Below, piece by piece: positions 1-9,137 of a stretch of DNA of 64,000 bases; position 1 is the stretch's first letter; the number at the start of each line of letters is the position of its first letter. Origin of the DNA: Prevotella jejuni (GTDB taxonomy: Bacteria; Bacteroidota; Bacteroidia; Bacteroidales; Bacteroidaceae); the NCBI RefSeq assembly GCF_900187995.1, contig NZ_FZNZ01000003.1, positions 98,881-162,880 on the forward strand. Reading direction: 5' to 3'. The notes beneath the pieces are model-generated. The model saw nothing but the letters and a program-made list of their open reading frames with translations. It made no database searches and was not told where the DNA came from. A program made the translations under genes and the position numbers.

Positions 1-263
1 GCATTTGAATCAGAAAGATAGCCACCATACGAACCACCACACAGACACTCTGTGAACTGATTAGTATTGACATCCGTAGGAACAACCCAACTTTGCAAGT
101 TTATCATAGCTGCACCCAAAGAATAGGCATCACGTTCTGTCTCCTTCTTCGATACACCATAGGGGTCTTGATTATAGTCCTCATAGCTATTGGTACAGCC
201 AGCCAAGCTCATCGCCAAGCCTACCGATACCGTTGACAATATGATATTTCTTATTTGTTTCAT
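1..263 (-). CDS. SusD/RagB-like outer-membrane lipoprotein (5' part, runs off window)
   Basis: Only the N-terminal 87 or so codons are present; the gene continues beyond the left edge. The ATG is at 261-263. The protein starts with a lipoprotein signal peptide ending in the lipobox SLAGC, followed by TNSYEDYNQDPYGVS, a start typical of the SusD-like_2 / RagB family. These proteins sit on the cell surface as a lid on the SusC transporter and bind the glycan or peptide being imported. The gene follows the SusC-type receptor at 273-3464 by 9 bp on the same strand, the usual susC-susD order, so the two should be co-transcribed. The substrate cannot be told from this fragment. Confidence 0.85.
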   Translation of the reverse strand, partial: MKQIRNIILSTVSVGLAMSLAGCTNSYEDYNQDPYGVSKKETERDAYSLGAAMINLQSWVVPTDVNTNQFTECLCGGSYGGYLSDSN

Positions 264-272
264 AACTTTTAA

Positions 273-3200
273 TTAGAATTTAAGTTTGATATTGAAACCA
301 ATAGTTCTCGTACTTGGTGTCATGAACTTATCTATACCCTGATAATAGTTGCTTGTTGTTGCTGTTGTCTCAGGGTCAAAAGGTGCCTTACAATAGAACA
401 TCAATAGATTACGACCTGTCACTGAAAGTGTCAAATCACCCAATCCAAAGAAATGGTTCTTCTTGAAGGTGTAGCTAAGACTTGCCTCTTGCAGACGTAC
501 ATTGGTTGCACTATAAGTATAGTACTGTGGGATTCCATCGCTACCTCCTACTGTTGAGTACCATGATTCAGGTGTGAGATAATCATTACCATTCACTTCA
601 ACATATCCCTTATCACGTGCCTTTGCACTTGACTCAGACACACCATAAAGGTCGAGCGCTGCTTGGGTCGCTGAATAAACAATACCACCAAAACGTGCAC
701 TGACCATTACGCTAAGATTAAAACCCTTGTAAGAGAAATCGTTGCGCCATGCCATATTCGCTTTAGGGAACACTGAACCCAACTTCACGTCACCAACATT
801 ATTGTTGCGGTAAACCTTTCCATCCTTGTCTACATAGATATATCCCTTATCATCACGCTTAATATCTGTCAATGAATAAAGGTCACCTAAGGTACCACCC
901 TCCTTGAGGATGAAGTGCGCATTACCTAATCCTCCTACATCGAGGCGGTCTTTATTGATAACAGCCCCAGTCTCTGGATGTACGTAATTACGAACTAACT
1001 CATTAATACGGTTACGGTTAGAGCTTAAAGTATAATTGCTTGACCAGCCGAAGCCACCCCAATTATTGCTATAACCTAAGGCCAACTCAAGTCCATTGTT
1101 TGACACATTACCAGTCTGGATATAAAGGGCTGAGTAACCAGATGACACAGAGATGTCTGGATTAAACGTCTGATTGAATGTCTTAGTCCAATAGAGTGTA
1201 GCGTCCAAGTTGAAGTGTTTGAAGAAACGAGCTTGTAAACCAACCTCCCAAGAGTTAGTTGTTTCAGGCTTCAAGTCATAGATTGGATAGATTGTCTGGC
1301 TCTTCCACTGCTTTGTTGTATTATCCCATTCATACTTAGGGTTCGCTATGTTGCGAAGGAATGGAATACCTACAGATGCAAAAGAACCGCGGACTTTCAG
1401 ATAGTTAATAGCCTTTGGCATCTTAACAGACTCTGAGATAATCCATGACCCACCCACTGAAGGGTAGAAGAAAGAACTCTTATTGGAATGAGGACCTGCC
1501 AACATAGATGGCCAGTCATTACGTCCTGTAACAGTAAGATACAGTTGACTCTTCCAGCCAAGCTCCAAACTACCAAGAAGAGACTTTGTCTGTTCATGAT
1601 AACCATAAGGGAGACGCTTCTCACGGGCCGCATCTACCTGGTATTCATTGAATACATTAGGAATAAGATTATCTGCTATAGGACCGTCAAGACCGGTCTG
1701 GTCCTGCTTAATATCAGAGATTGACGCACCGACGTTAGCCACCAATGACAACTTGTTCTGCATGAGATGCTTGTTAACATTAAGCATTATATCACCATAC
1801 ACCTGCTTATCATCAGTCTTCATCTTGGCATACTGACCATTAGCACCAGCTATTGTCGTGTTCGTACTGGCAAAGTATTTCTTCTCAAAAGTATTCGTTG
1901 CATTATCAATACGGATACGCCCTACTACATTCAACCAGTCTGTCACCTTATAAGTAAGTCCCGCATTCATCATATAGCGATACTTCTTATTAACACGCAG
2001 GTTACGATAGTTGATCCAATAAGGGTTCTGACCAACAAACTCACTGAGCAAGTTATTCCAATTCTGAGTATATATACCACGTGTTGTATCGTAGTATTCA
2101 AACATCGCCATATCATTGTAGTCGTTGCCACGTGGATAGAGATAAGCTGATACTAATGGGTTTGCATACACACCTTGGTTGGTCATGTTGCGGTCATTCT
2201 GTATGATATAACTTGCGCCAACATCCAAAAGTAGCTTGTCTCCCAGCATACTGGAAGTATTACGGAAGGTGAAGTTATAACGGTTATAACGGTTATTAGG
2301 AATAATACCACCCGAGTTCAATGCACTGGCAGAGAAATAACTCTGATTCTTTTCAGAACCTGTAGAGAGGGTGAAAGCCTCCGTCGTCATAACACCTGTC
2401 TTGAGATAGTCCTTTGCTGGGTCATATCCCATATAGTTAACATCATTCAGAAGACGTCCCCAACTATAACTATCGCCACCAGCATCACGCATACTACTAC
2501 CCGTGCCATAACGGTTCTGGAACTCTGGAAGGCGGAAAGCTGAAGAGAACTCAGTACTCTGACTGACGGTAAACTCCGTATGTCCCTTCTTTCCCTTCTT
2601 CGTTGTGATAACGATAGCACCATTAGAAGCACGGTTACCATATAACGCTGCGGCTGCTGCACCCGTCAAGACAGACATGCTCTCGATGTCTTCTGGGTTG
2701 ATATCGGCAATTGCCTCCGTCGTACCATTAGAGCCGAAGATAGCATCACCGGTCCCACCAAGGTTGAACATTGGTACTCCGTCAATAACATACAAGACAT
2801 TACTTGACTGCTCGATACTACGTGTTCCACGCATCACAACCTTCGATGCGCCACCAGCACCAGACGAACTGGCATTGATATTCACTCCGGCTACCTTACC
2901 ACTGAGCGAATTAATAAAGTTAGCATCTTTGTTGGTTCCCAACGCATCACTGCTCACCTGCTGTACATTATAGCTCAAAGCCTTTTGTTCGCGTTTAATA
3001 CCAAGAGCCGTGACAACAACTTCGTTCAACTCTTTCGCATTGGCCATAGACAGACTGATGTCGTAGTTATCAGCCTTACCGATACGTACCGACTTGGTAG
3101 TATAGCCTATGTAGGAGACTTCAAGCTCATCACCTTCTACTGCCATCAGCGTAAACCGACCATCAATATCAGTCACTGCACCTCCTTGGGTACCCTTCAG

Positions 3201-3464
3201 ACGAATGGTTGCACCGATTACTGGCTCTCCATTCTCATCCTTTACGACTCCGACAACTTTCTTCTTCTCGCCCTCATTCACCGCCTTTTGAGCAGCTTTT
3301 GTTGACGAGACAGAAACAACATCTCCATTCCTTTGTCTCAATGTAGCCATGACATCATCTAATGTTACGCCTTTCTTATTCGCCGCAACATCATGAGCTT
3401 GCATGTTTAGATTCAGACATAACAGGAATGCGGCCAGGTAAAGACCATTACTCTTGTTACTCAT
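273..3464 (-). CDS. SusC/RagA family TonB-linked outer-membrane transporter
   Basis: The 1063-residue protein has a signal peptide, then a degenerate STN-like stretch (about residues 30-60). A carboxypeptidase-regulatory-like domain follows (about 68-145, starting VVGVVKDENGEPVIGATI), then the TonB-dependent plug (from LNEVVVTALGIKREQ, with VLYVIDGVP and GNRASNGAIVITTKKG) and a 22-strand type barrel ending in IGFNIKLKF with a C-terminal aromatic residue. SusC proteins import oligosaccharides or peptides across the outer membrane using TonB energy, paired with a SusD lid; here the SusD-like gene follows immediately. The STN region hints at signalling to an anti-sigma factor, but no sigma/anti-sigma pair is in the window. 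Length and motifs are normal for the family; the substrate is unknown. Confidence 0.95.
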   Translation of the reverse strand: MSNKSNGLYLAAFLLCLNLNMQAHDVAANKKGVTLDDVMATLRQRNGDVVSVSSTKAAQKAVNEGEKKKVVGVVKDENGEPVIGATIRLKGTQGGAVTDIDGRFTLMAVEGDELEVSYIGYTTKSVRIGKADNYDISLSMANAKELNEVVVTALGIKREQKALSYNVQQVSSDALGTNKDANFINSLSGKVAGVNINASSSGAGGASKVVMRGTRSIEQSSNVLYVIDGVPMFNLGGTGDAIFGSNGTTEAIADINPEDIESMSVLTGAAAAALYGNRASNGAIVITTKKGKKGHTEFTVSQSTEFSSAFRLPEFQNRYGTGSSMRDAGGDSYSWGRLLNDVNYMGYDPAKDYLKTGVMTTEAFTLSTGSEKNQSYFSASALNSGGIIPNNRYNRYNFTFRNTSSMLGDKLLLDVGASYIIQNDRNMTNQGVYANPLVSAYLYPRGNDYNDMAMFEYYDTTRGIYTQNWNNLLSEFVGQNPYWINYRNLRVNKKYRYMMNAGLTYKVTDWLNVVGRIRIDNATNTFEKKYFASTNTTIAGANGQYAKMKTDDKQVYGDIMLNVNKHLMQNKLSLVANVGASISDIKQDQTGLDGPIADNLIPNVFNEYQVDAAREKRLPYGYHEQTKSLLGSLELGWKSQLYLTVTGRNDWPSMLAGPHSNKSSFFYPSVGGSWIISESVKMPKAINYLKVRGSFASVGIPFLRNIANPKYEWDNTTKQWKSQTIYPIYDLKPETTNSWEVGLQARFFKHFNLDATLYWTKTFNQTFNPDISVSSGYSALYIQTGNVSNNGLELALGYSNNWGGFGWSSNYTLSSNRNRINELVRNYVHPETGAVINKDRLDVGGLGNAHFILKEGGTLGDLYSLTDIKRDDKGYIYVDKDGKVYRNNNVGDVKLGSVFPKANMAWRNDFSYKGFNLSVMVSARFGGIVYSATQAALDLYGVSESSAKARDKGYVEVNGNDYLTPESWYSTVGGSDGIPQYYTYSATNVRLQEASLSYTFKKNHFFGLGDLTLSVTGRNLLMFYCKAPFDPETTATTSNYYQGIDKFMTPSTRTIGFNIKLKF

Positions 3465-3925
3465 TTCTGATTTAGTGTTTAAAGGTTAATATTTCTATTA
3501 TTAATATCCTTCTGCCCCACAAGTACTTTTCTACTTAGGAGCAGTTTCTTGTTTAGATTTTTACTTATATACAAATGTACTGCAGAAGCATCCTTTTTGT
3601 TAATGTTTCCAAGTCACCTTCTCTTCTTAAACATCGGTTTGATTAAAGTAAATTGCGACTTATCAGACTGATAGAGACCATCTTATTAGATTTTAATTAG
3701 ACATCAAAGTCTCTCTTTCTATTACCCAACAAAGGTTCCATCTGATAACTTTTTCATAACATTAAGGTTCTTGCTTCGCATTGGTTAAGGCTTTTGTTTA
3801 GGTTATACTCTTATGTATTTGTCCGTAGACAATCATAAAGTAAATTGTTTTTAGTTATTTTTTGCTATTTGGTATGCACCTACAAAAGTAAGAAAAAAAA
3901 ACAAACTACAAAAAAATTAAGGCAT
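3465..3925. other. Intergenic region upstream of susC/susD locus
   Basis: This 461-bp stretch contains no convincing gene. Its left part holds the candidate promoter of the SusC gene; the remainder is AT-rich and shows no clear hairpin, repeat or riboswitch. The comF end lies at its right border without an obvious hairpin terminator. Confidence 0.6.
3572..3579 (-). promoter_or_regulatory. Candidate -7 element for SusC gene
   Basis: On the minus strand the octamer reads TACATTTG, matching the Bacteroidetes -7 consensus TAnnTTTG. It would give a 5' leader of about 100 nt before the susC start codon. Confidence 0.45.
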
Positions 3926-4633
3926 TTATTCATTATTAGCAAAGCCAAGTGAGAGTACACTAATCTTGACATTCGTTGCTTTAAGAAGCTCTTTTGCTGC
4001 AGCAACAAGGGTGGCACCCGACGTAATCACGTCATCAACTAACAAGATGTGTTGGTTGTTAAGAGCGGAGGAGTCAATGAGTCGGAAGGCTTTCTCTACG
4101 TTTTCATTACGTTCCCAACGCCCTTTCTGCGTCTGACTACCATGGAAACTGATACGTTCTAACACTTTCTCTAAGACGGGTAGACCAGTTTCTGAACTGA
4201 TGCCACGTGCTAACTCTTCACTCTGATTATACCCTCTTTCACGCTCACGCTGCCGAGCAAGGGGCACAGGGACCACTGCGGTGATTCCATCAAAGAAACT
4301 ATCTTGGCCAAACTCGGCTGCGACAAGACGCCCAAGAGTCTCGCCTATCTCGGGGTGCTTATCGTATTTGAGGCTATAAATCAGTCGACTGGTATCTGAA
4401 TGGGCTTTATAGAAAAAGAATGCAGCACCTTTCTCTATCGGTATCCTACCCCAAAAGAGGCGCACAAGCTTATTGTCATAAGCCGATTTAGAATAATAGG
4501 TACGTGGGAGACGATGGTTACAACAAGCACACATCACCTCCTCCGTAACCGTTAAACGCCCACCACACATCGTACACGAACGAGGGGCAAGGGTGTCTAT
4601 CAGGCGAGCCAATAAACTAATCGTCTGTGTCAT
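3926..4633 (-). CDS. comF: ComF family phosphoribosyltransferase-like protein
   Basis: The 235-residue protein has an N-terminal zinc-ribbon-like cysteine cluster (CTMCGG and CACC at about residues 18-40) and a C-terminal type I phosphoribosyltransferase fold. The PRPP-binding loop is ILLVDDVITSGAT at about 195-207. This is the ComF/GntX family, known from competence-linked DNA uptake in Gram-positive bacteria and Haemophilus; the exact reaction is not established. It is the last gene of a tight prmC-recX-comF operon and its start overlaps the end of recX by 17 bp. Nothing shows that this organism is competent. Confidence 0.9.
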   Translation of the reverse strand: MTQTISLLARLIDTLAPRSCTMCGGRLTVTEEVMCACCNHRLPRTYYSKSAYDNKLVRLFWGRIPIEKGAAFFFYKAHSDTSRLIYSLKYDKHPEIGETLGRLVAAEFGQDSFFDGITAVVPVPLARQRERERGYNQSEELARGISSETGLPVLEKVLERISFHGSQTQKGRWERNENVEKAFRLIDSSALNNQHILLVDDVITSGATLVAAAKELLKATNVKISVLSLGFANNE

Positions 4634-5135
4634 CGTCTACAAAGTCTACATCGCCATCCGCATCAACGACTCCTTCATCTATACACCTACGGATTAGTTC
4701 CATCGTAAATCCACGTCCCATCGCAAACTTTATCAGCTTCATTGAACGTTCGTAATCGCTCTCTGCCTTAATAGTGCGATACTTACTTGCTAACAGCGGA
4801 CGTAAGACTGCGAGGTACTCCTCGTCTTCCACGGTATCGAGGATAGGCGAAGAGATAGCACTATCTACCTTTTTCATCCATAAGGCCTGCTCAATCTTCC
4901 TCCTACCCCACTTGTTATAGCGGATTTTATCATGTACGAAAGACTCCGTGTAACGGCTATCGTCAACGTAATGCAGCGTTATCAACTTCTCCATAATACG
5001 TGCTTGCGCATCTTCTGACAGTCCCCATTTACGCATCTTCTCTAACATCTCGCCAGAGCAATGTTCGCCTTTCGCACATAAATCGGCAAGTTTCTTCAGG
5101 GCCTGTGGCTCCATCATGGGTCGTTTCTGTATCAT
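4617..5135 (-). CDS. recX: Regulatory protein RecX
   Basis: The 172-residue protein is made of three-helix RecX repeats: LADLCAKGEHCSGEMLEKMRKWG, then a second with YVDDSRYTESFVHDKIRYNKWGRRKIEQAL, which is the family hallmark. RecX binds the RecA filament and modulates strand exchange. The start codon overlaps the prmC stop codon (ATGA at 5132-5135), implying translational coupling. The C-terminus is acidic (VDADGDVDFVDDDTDD). recA itself is not nearby. Confidence 0.93.
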   Translation of the reverse strand: MIQKRPMMEPQALKKLADLCAKGEHCSGEMLEKMRKWGLSEDAQARIMEKLITLHYVDDSRYTESFVHDKIRYNKWGRRKIEQALWMKKVDSAISSPILDTVEDEEYLAVLRPLLASKYRTIKAESDYERSMKLIKFAMGRGFTMELIRRCIDEGVVDADGDVDFVDDDTDD

Positions 5136-5995
5136 GGTCGGATGGCTTTAATGAAGCGGAGCTTACCAAACTGGTCTTCTCTCTGTTCTATCTGCTTGTA
5201 ACCTAAGCAGCTTAACATTTCCTTCACCTTATTTATATATATAGGATTGGTTTCAAAATAAAGTGTACCTTCCTCCGAGAAAACCTGCAGACCGTATTCG
5301 GCTATTGCACGATAGAAGCGCAGTGGGTCATCATCTGGCACAAAGAGCGCCGTTTCTGGCTCATACGCAAGTACATTCTTCGCCATCGCTGTTCGTTCTT
5401 TTTCGCAGATATAAGGTGGGTTACTGACGATAACATCAAACTGCTGTTGCATAGCCGATGCTGAAGGATGAAGCGCATCCTCCATCTTTAGCTCAACACG
5501 AACCTGCCACTGATGTACATTCTCACGTGCTATGAGTAGTGCATCACCCGATATATCCCACGCCGTAACAGCCGAATTGCGTAAATCGGAAGCCAAGGTA
5601 ACAGCAATACAACCGCTACCAGTACCCACATCCAGCACCTGTAGGGGCACAGGAGGCTGTAAGGCACAATAAGGACGGTTGTAATCTTCTTCTATCCAAC
5701 GGCAAAGTATCTCTGTCTCTGGGCGCGGTATCAGTACTCCTGGTGCCACATGGAAAGCACGTCCACAAAAGGTTTCACGTCCGAGGACATACTGTACGGG
5801 TTCTGAACGCTCCAAACGAGAGATGATTTTATCTAATTCCTCCACCTCATTTCGGGATAATTCATTAACTTTGCCAGTATATATATCGGTCAGCGTAATG
5901 CCAAACTGCACCTCCAGCACAAGCCGAACGATAGCCTGTGCCTCTTTGTCATCATACAAGGGAGTGAGCCTGTGCCATAAATCTTGGTATGTCAT
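5132..5995 (-). CDS. prmC: Peptide chain release factor N5-glutamine methyltransferase
   Basis: PrmC (HemK) methylates the glutamine of the GGQ motif of release factors 1 and 2 using S-adenosylmethionine. The protein shows the SAM-binding motif VLDVGTGSGCIAV and the catalytic NPPY signature (VSNPPYI). An in-frame extension to 6070 exists, but the ATG at 5993-5995 (MTYQDLWHRL) is preferred. It fits the family N-terminus, leaves 27 bp to the divergent ribD, and is preceded 5 nt upstream by a consensus -7 box, so the mRNA is probably leaderless. First gene of the prmC-recX-comF operon. Confidence 0.95.
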   Translation of the reverse strand: MTYQDLWHRLTPLYDDKEAQAIVRLVLEVQFGITLTDIYTGKVNELSRNEVEELDKIISRLERSEPVQYVLGRETFCGRAFHVAPGVLIPRPETEILCRWIEEDYNRPYCALQPPVPLQVLDVGTGSGCIAVTLASDLRNSAVTAWDISGDALLIARENVHQWQVRVELKMEDALHPSASAMQQQFDVIVSNPPYICEKERTAMAKNVLAYEPETALFVPDDDPLRFYRAIAEYGLQVFSEEGTLYFETNPIYINKVKEMLSCLGYKQIEQREDQFGKLRFIKAIRP

Positions 5996-6000
5996 AGCTG

Positions 6001-6008
6001 CAAAGATA
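6001..6008 (-). promoter_or_regulatory. -7 element of prmC operon, leaderless arrangement
   Basis: The minus strand reads TATCTTTG, a perfect TAnnTTTG match, ending 5 nt before the prmC ATG. Transcription would start at or next to the A of the start codon. Confidence 0.6.
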
Positions 6009-6022
6009 GGAATTTTAATGAT

Positions 6023-7165
6023 ATGAAACAAGAAGATATTGACGAAAAATACATGCGTCGTTGCTTGCAATTAGCACGCAATGGCCAGCTATTGGCTAAA
6101 CCTAACCCTATGGTTGGGGCTGTCATTGTGAGCAAGGAGGGTAAGATTATCGGTGAAGGCTACCATGTTCGTTGCGGTGAGGGACACGCTGAAGTGAATG
6201 CCTTTGCGTCAGTTAAGAATGAGGATGAGGCTTTGCTCCATGAAGCAACAGTCTACGTTAGTCTTGAACCTTGCTCTCATTATGGCAAGACTCCTCCTTG
6301 TGTCGACCTTATCATCAGTAAGGGAGTGCGCCGTGTCGTATGTGGTTGCATCGACCCCTTTGCCGAAGTGCATGGAAGAGGGGTTGAGAAACTGCGCAAA
6401 GCAGGGATAGAAGTGACGGTGGGTGTCTTAGAGAAGGAGTGTTTAGAGCTGAACAAACGATTTATAACATATAATACTCACCACCGACCGTACGTCATTT
6501 TGAAGTGGGCCGAGGCTAAATGTAGAGAGGAGAACGCACTAAGCTGTACACCGACTGACACACCACTCAACACTACAACTATCCCCTCCTCCTCACCGAA
6601 CACTCATGGAGAGGAAAGTAATCACCAATATTCTGCTAACAATGCACGTGTTATAAATGGTAGTAAAGAGGGTGAAAATACTTGTAAGGAAAAATCTCCT
6701 GTGGCTTGCATTGGCAACTTGCCGGGTAAAGACTATCAACCACTAATTATCTCTACCCCCTTCACAAAAATGTTAGTACACAAGATGAGGGCTGAGAATG
6801 ATGCTATTCTCGTTGGTAAGACAACAGAAGAACTGGAGCATTCACAGCTGACAGTGAGGGAATGGAGCGGTCCTAATCCTGAGAAAATAGTACTAACAAG
6901 TCGACCAACAAGGGCTAATGAATTTGCAACCCCAGCCGATGTGCTGTCGCATCTCTATGCTGAAAAGAAACAAAGCCTCATCGTGGAGGGCGGTGCAAAG
7001 ACTTTACAGAGTTTTCTTAACGCTGGGCTATGGGACGAGATACGAATAGAAGAAGCGACCTTCACGGTCGGCAAGGGTGTAGAAGCACCTAAACTGCCTA
7101 AGAACCTATGTGTTGCGAAGATAGAAAAGTATGTCAACACGATAATTACTTACGAACGAGAATAG
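6023..7165 (+). CDS. ribD: Bifunctional riboflavin biosynthesis protein RibD with linker insertion
   Basis: RibD deaminates the GTP cyclohydrolase II product and then reduces its ribosyl side chain. The chosen start (MKQEDIDEKYMRRCLQLA) gives 380 residues. The deaminase half keeps the zinc motif H55-A-E57, P83-C84 and C93 (PCSHYGKTPPC). The reductase half begins at about residue 157 (YVILKWAEAK). Residues about 166-237 are a hydrophilic, Ser/Thr/Asn-rich insertion replacing the region after WA where family members read DGKI or similar. The later LDNPxLTVR segment reads LEHSQLTVR. Downstream ISTPFTKMLVHKMRAENDAILVG and IVEGGAKTLQSFL are family-typical. Deaminase activity is very likely; the reductase may be altered. 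No FMN riboswitch is seen upstream. Confidence 0.92.
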   Translation: MKQEDIDEKYMRRCLQLARNGQLLAKPNPMVGAVIVSKEGKIIGEGYHVRCGEGHAEVNAFASVKNEDEALLHEATVYVSLEPCSHYGKTPPCVDLIISKGVRRVVCGCIDPFAEVHGRGVEKLRKAGIEVTVGVLEKECLELNKRFITYNTHHRPYVILKWAEAKCREENALSCTPTDTPLNTTTIPSSSPNTHGEESNHQYSANNARVINGSKEGENTCKEKSPVACIGNLPGKDYQPLIISTPFTKMLVHKMRAENDAILVGKTTEELEHSQLTVREWSGPNPEKIVLTSRPTRANEFATPADVLSHLYAEKKQSLIVEGGAKTLQSFLNAGLWDEIRIEEATFTVGKGVEAPKLPKNLCVAKIEKYVNTIITYERE

Positions 7166-7215
7166 GCTAAAATAATCTCCCTTCGATACAACAAAACATC
7201 TACAAACAATTTATC

Positions 7216-7302
7216 TTCATGAAAAAAAGAATTTTCTTTCATGAAGATAAATATTTTTTTTCATGAAAAGAAATAATTATCTTCATGAAAATAATTCGAA
7301 AA
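7216..7302. repeat. 22-bp TCATGA array, copy A
   Basis: Four CATGAA cores at 7218, 7240, 7262 and 7284 are spaced exactly 22 bp apart in an A/T-rich stretch. The array ends in TCATGAAAATAATTCG, the same end as the other four copies in this window. It lies between the convergent ribD and cysteine desulfidase genes; the left inverted end is degenerate here. Confidence 0.85.
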
Positions 7303-7331
7303 AAAGGCTGAGTTAGGGTATAACAGCCTTT
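7298..7331 (-). terminator. Rho-independent terminator of the cysteine desulfidase-type gene
   Basis: AAAGGCTG (7303-7310) pairs with CAGCCTTT (7324-7331). On the minus strand the hairpin is followed by a run of T residues. It starts directly at the stop codon of the minus-strand gene. Confidence 0.7.
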
Positions 7332-8620
7332 TAATTACACTTATGAGTCATGATGTTAAGCACCATATCGTCGGTGTTACACATCGCTTCCTTCCCTATG
7401 CTTGTTAGGTTACGGATAGACTTATCAACGTCTTCATCGATGATTCCCTCTGCAGCCGTCACATGTTTGCCCTCCATAGAGAGCGTGGCAGAGAGGATGG
7501 CAGTCGATACGCCCGATGATATCTTTAGTGAACAACTTGGTTTAGCACCGTCGCAAATCATGCCTGTAAGGTTGGCTATCATGTTCTTCACCGAATGACA
7601 GACATTGACATAATTGCCTCCCATCAGATAAGTAATACCACAGCTGGACCCAATACTTGCCACAACGCAACCACAAAGGGCTGACAGTGCACCGAGACTC
7701 TGCTTGATGTAGATGGCAGTGAGATGACTCAAGATTAGTGCACGGATAAGTTCTTCGCGCGTATTCTCATTCTCCTTGGCAAAAACGGCTACTGGGTTCG
7801 TTGCACAGATACCCTGATTACCAGAACCACTATTGCTCATCACAGGGATTAAAGCACCCCCCATGCGGGCATCACAGGCAGAGGCTGTCTTTGCAATGAC
7901 GTGTGAGAAGATACTATTACCAAAGATTCCGCGACTCAAAGGACGGTCCATTATCTTACCCAAACAATGTCCGTAGTTTCCTTTCAAAGCCTCAGCTGCA
8001 GCACGGAGGTTATATCGCTTCGCCTCAAGGATAAAGTCTATTTCTTCGACAGGGGAGGTCGTTGCAAACTCCCAGACCCTCTTCAGACTCAAACAAAGTG
8101 GTGCCTTCTCTTCCGTAGTAGTGCTGGGTTGCATCTTATCAAGCAGTACATTCCCGTCTTTCTCTTCAAAGACAATATTCGTATGAGCACAAGAGATGAT
8201 AGCTGTGGCACGATGTCCTTCAGCCTCACAAGTGATTTCGATGTATAGTTTCTCAGTGATACCTTCCTTTAACTTGACGTCAATACGATTCTCACTGATA
8301 AATGTCTTGCCAGCTTCTAAGGTGTCAGGTGTGAGGTCTTTGATAACCTCCAACTGATACTCAGACTTACCTATCAAAGTTCCGAGAGCAATAGCAATAG
8401 GCAAGCCTATCATTCCCGTGCCAGGAATACCAACTCCCATCGCATTCTTTAAGATATTAGCAGAGAGTAACACGCTAATATACTCTGGTCTTCGACCTAA
8501 TAACTCCGTGGCACGTGCAGTACATAATGCCACAGCCATTGGCTCTGTACAACCAACAGCAGGAACTACCTGCTGGTGTATCAATTCGTTAATCTGTTCT
8601 CTAATGTTCTTCTCAAGCAT
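7331..8620 (-). CDS. L-cysteine desulfidase / UPF0597 family (CyuA-like) protein
   Basis: The 429-residue protein belongs to the UPF0597 / serine dehydratase alpha-like family, whose studied members (CyuA of E. coli, archaeal L-cysteine desulfidase) use a [4Fe-4S] cluster to break cysteine into pyruvate, ammonia and sulfide. Candidate cluster cysteines occur in VGCTEPMAVAL (about residue 23), GICATNPVAV, CGCVVASIGSSCG and MICDGAKPSC. The length matches the family. It stands alone; no transporter or LrhA/DecR-type regulator is adjacent. Annotation pipelines often label such genes serine dehydratase subunit alpha; the CyuA assignment is by family resemblance. Confidence 0.85.
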   Translation of the reverse strand: MLEKNIREQINELIHQQVVPAVGCTEPMAVALCTARATELLGRRPEYISVLLSANILKNAMGVGIPGTGMIGLPIAIALGTLIGKSEYQLEVIKDLTPDTLEAGKTFISENRIDVKLKEGITEKLYIEITCEAEGHRATAIISCAHTNIVFEEKDGNVLLDKMQPSTTTEEKAPLCLSLKRVWEFATTSPVEEIDFILEAKRYNLRAAAEALKGNYGHCLGKIMDRPLSRGIFGNSIFSHVIAKTASACDARMGGALIPVMSNSGSGNQGICATNPVAVFAKENENTREELIRALILSHLTAIYIKQSLGALSALCGCVVASIGSSCGITYLMGGNYVNVCHSVKNMIANLTGMICDGAKPSCSLKISSGVSTAILSATLSMEGKHVTAAEGIIDEDVDKSIRNLTSIGKEAMCNTDDMVLNIMTHKCN

Positions 8621-8694
8621 AATTGATTGGTTTAGGTTTAGCCTGATATGATTATGATATTAAATAATTCTCTTCGTCTTTACCCACTCAAACA

Positions 8695-9108
8695 TCAATC
8701 TATTTGAGAGAGCTTATTGCCTAACTCTTGTCGCATAGCCTCCATCTTCTGACGTCGATCGATAGAGAATGTAGAGCCATTCGCCTCAACATAGTCGAAT
8801 AACCTATATGATTTCTCCATCAGCATCTGCCGCAAAGGTTGCACTTTGTAGCTTCCTTCGGCATAAAGCAACTCTGCAACCATATTGATTTTGTCTATCC
8901 GTTCTTCCTCATCCCACTGCTCCTTGGCATACGTCAACAACTCGTCAACGGAGAGATTACGCAAGTCGTCATACTCTCCAACATACTGTCTATAAAGGTC
9001 TTTCAAGTCCTTATCGCGCTTCAAGTCATCATCCTTCTTTGTAAGAAAACGTGAGATAGCAGCATTAAATTCTTCAATTAAACGAATAAAATAATCTCGT
9101 TGTAACAT
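8695..9108 (-). CDS. Conserved hypothetical protein (DUF6483-like)
   Basis: The ATG at 9106-9108 (MLQRDYFIRLIEEFNAAI) gives 137 residues. The upstream extension to 9183 is unlikely because a good -7 box lies in it. The protein is soluble, rich in charged helices (TKKDDDLKRDKDLKDLYRQYVGEYDDL) and has no signal peptide or membrane segment. The beginning resembles the DUF6483 family of small all-helical proteins, but I am not certain. No function can be proposed. Confidence 0.8.
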   Translation of the reverse strand: MLQRDYFIRLIEEFNAAISRFLTKKDDDLKRDKDLKDLYRQYVGEYDDLRNLSVDELLTYAKEQWDEEERIDKINMVAELLYAEGSYKVQPLRQMLMEKSYRLFDYVEANGSTFSIDRRQKMEAMRQELGNKLSQID

Positions 9109-9129
9109 AGTAGATTTCCTTTTATGACA

Positions 9130-9137
9130 CAAAAGTA
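9130..9137 (-). promoter_or_regulatory. -7 element of the 8695-9108 gene
   Basis: The minus strand reads TACTTTTG (TAnnTTTG), 21 bp upstream of the start codon at 9108, supporting the shorter start. Confidence 0.5.

Noticed and set aside
1767..2150. Open frame of 127 codons opposite susC
   Set aside because: It is antisense to the conserved SusC coding sequence and has no ribosome-binding site or family resemblance.
5996..6022. FMN riboswitch before ribD
   Set aside because: Only 27 bp separate ribD from the divergent prmC; there is no room for one.
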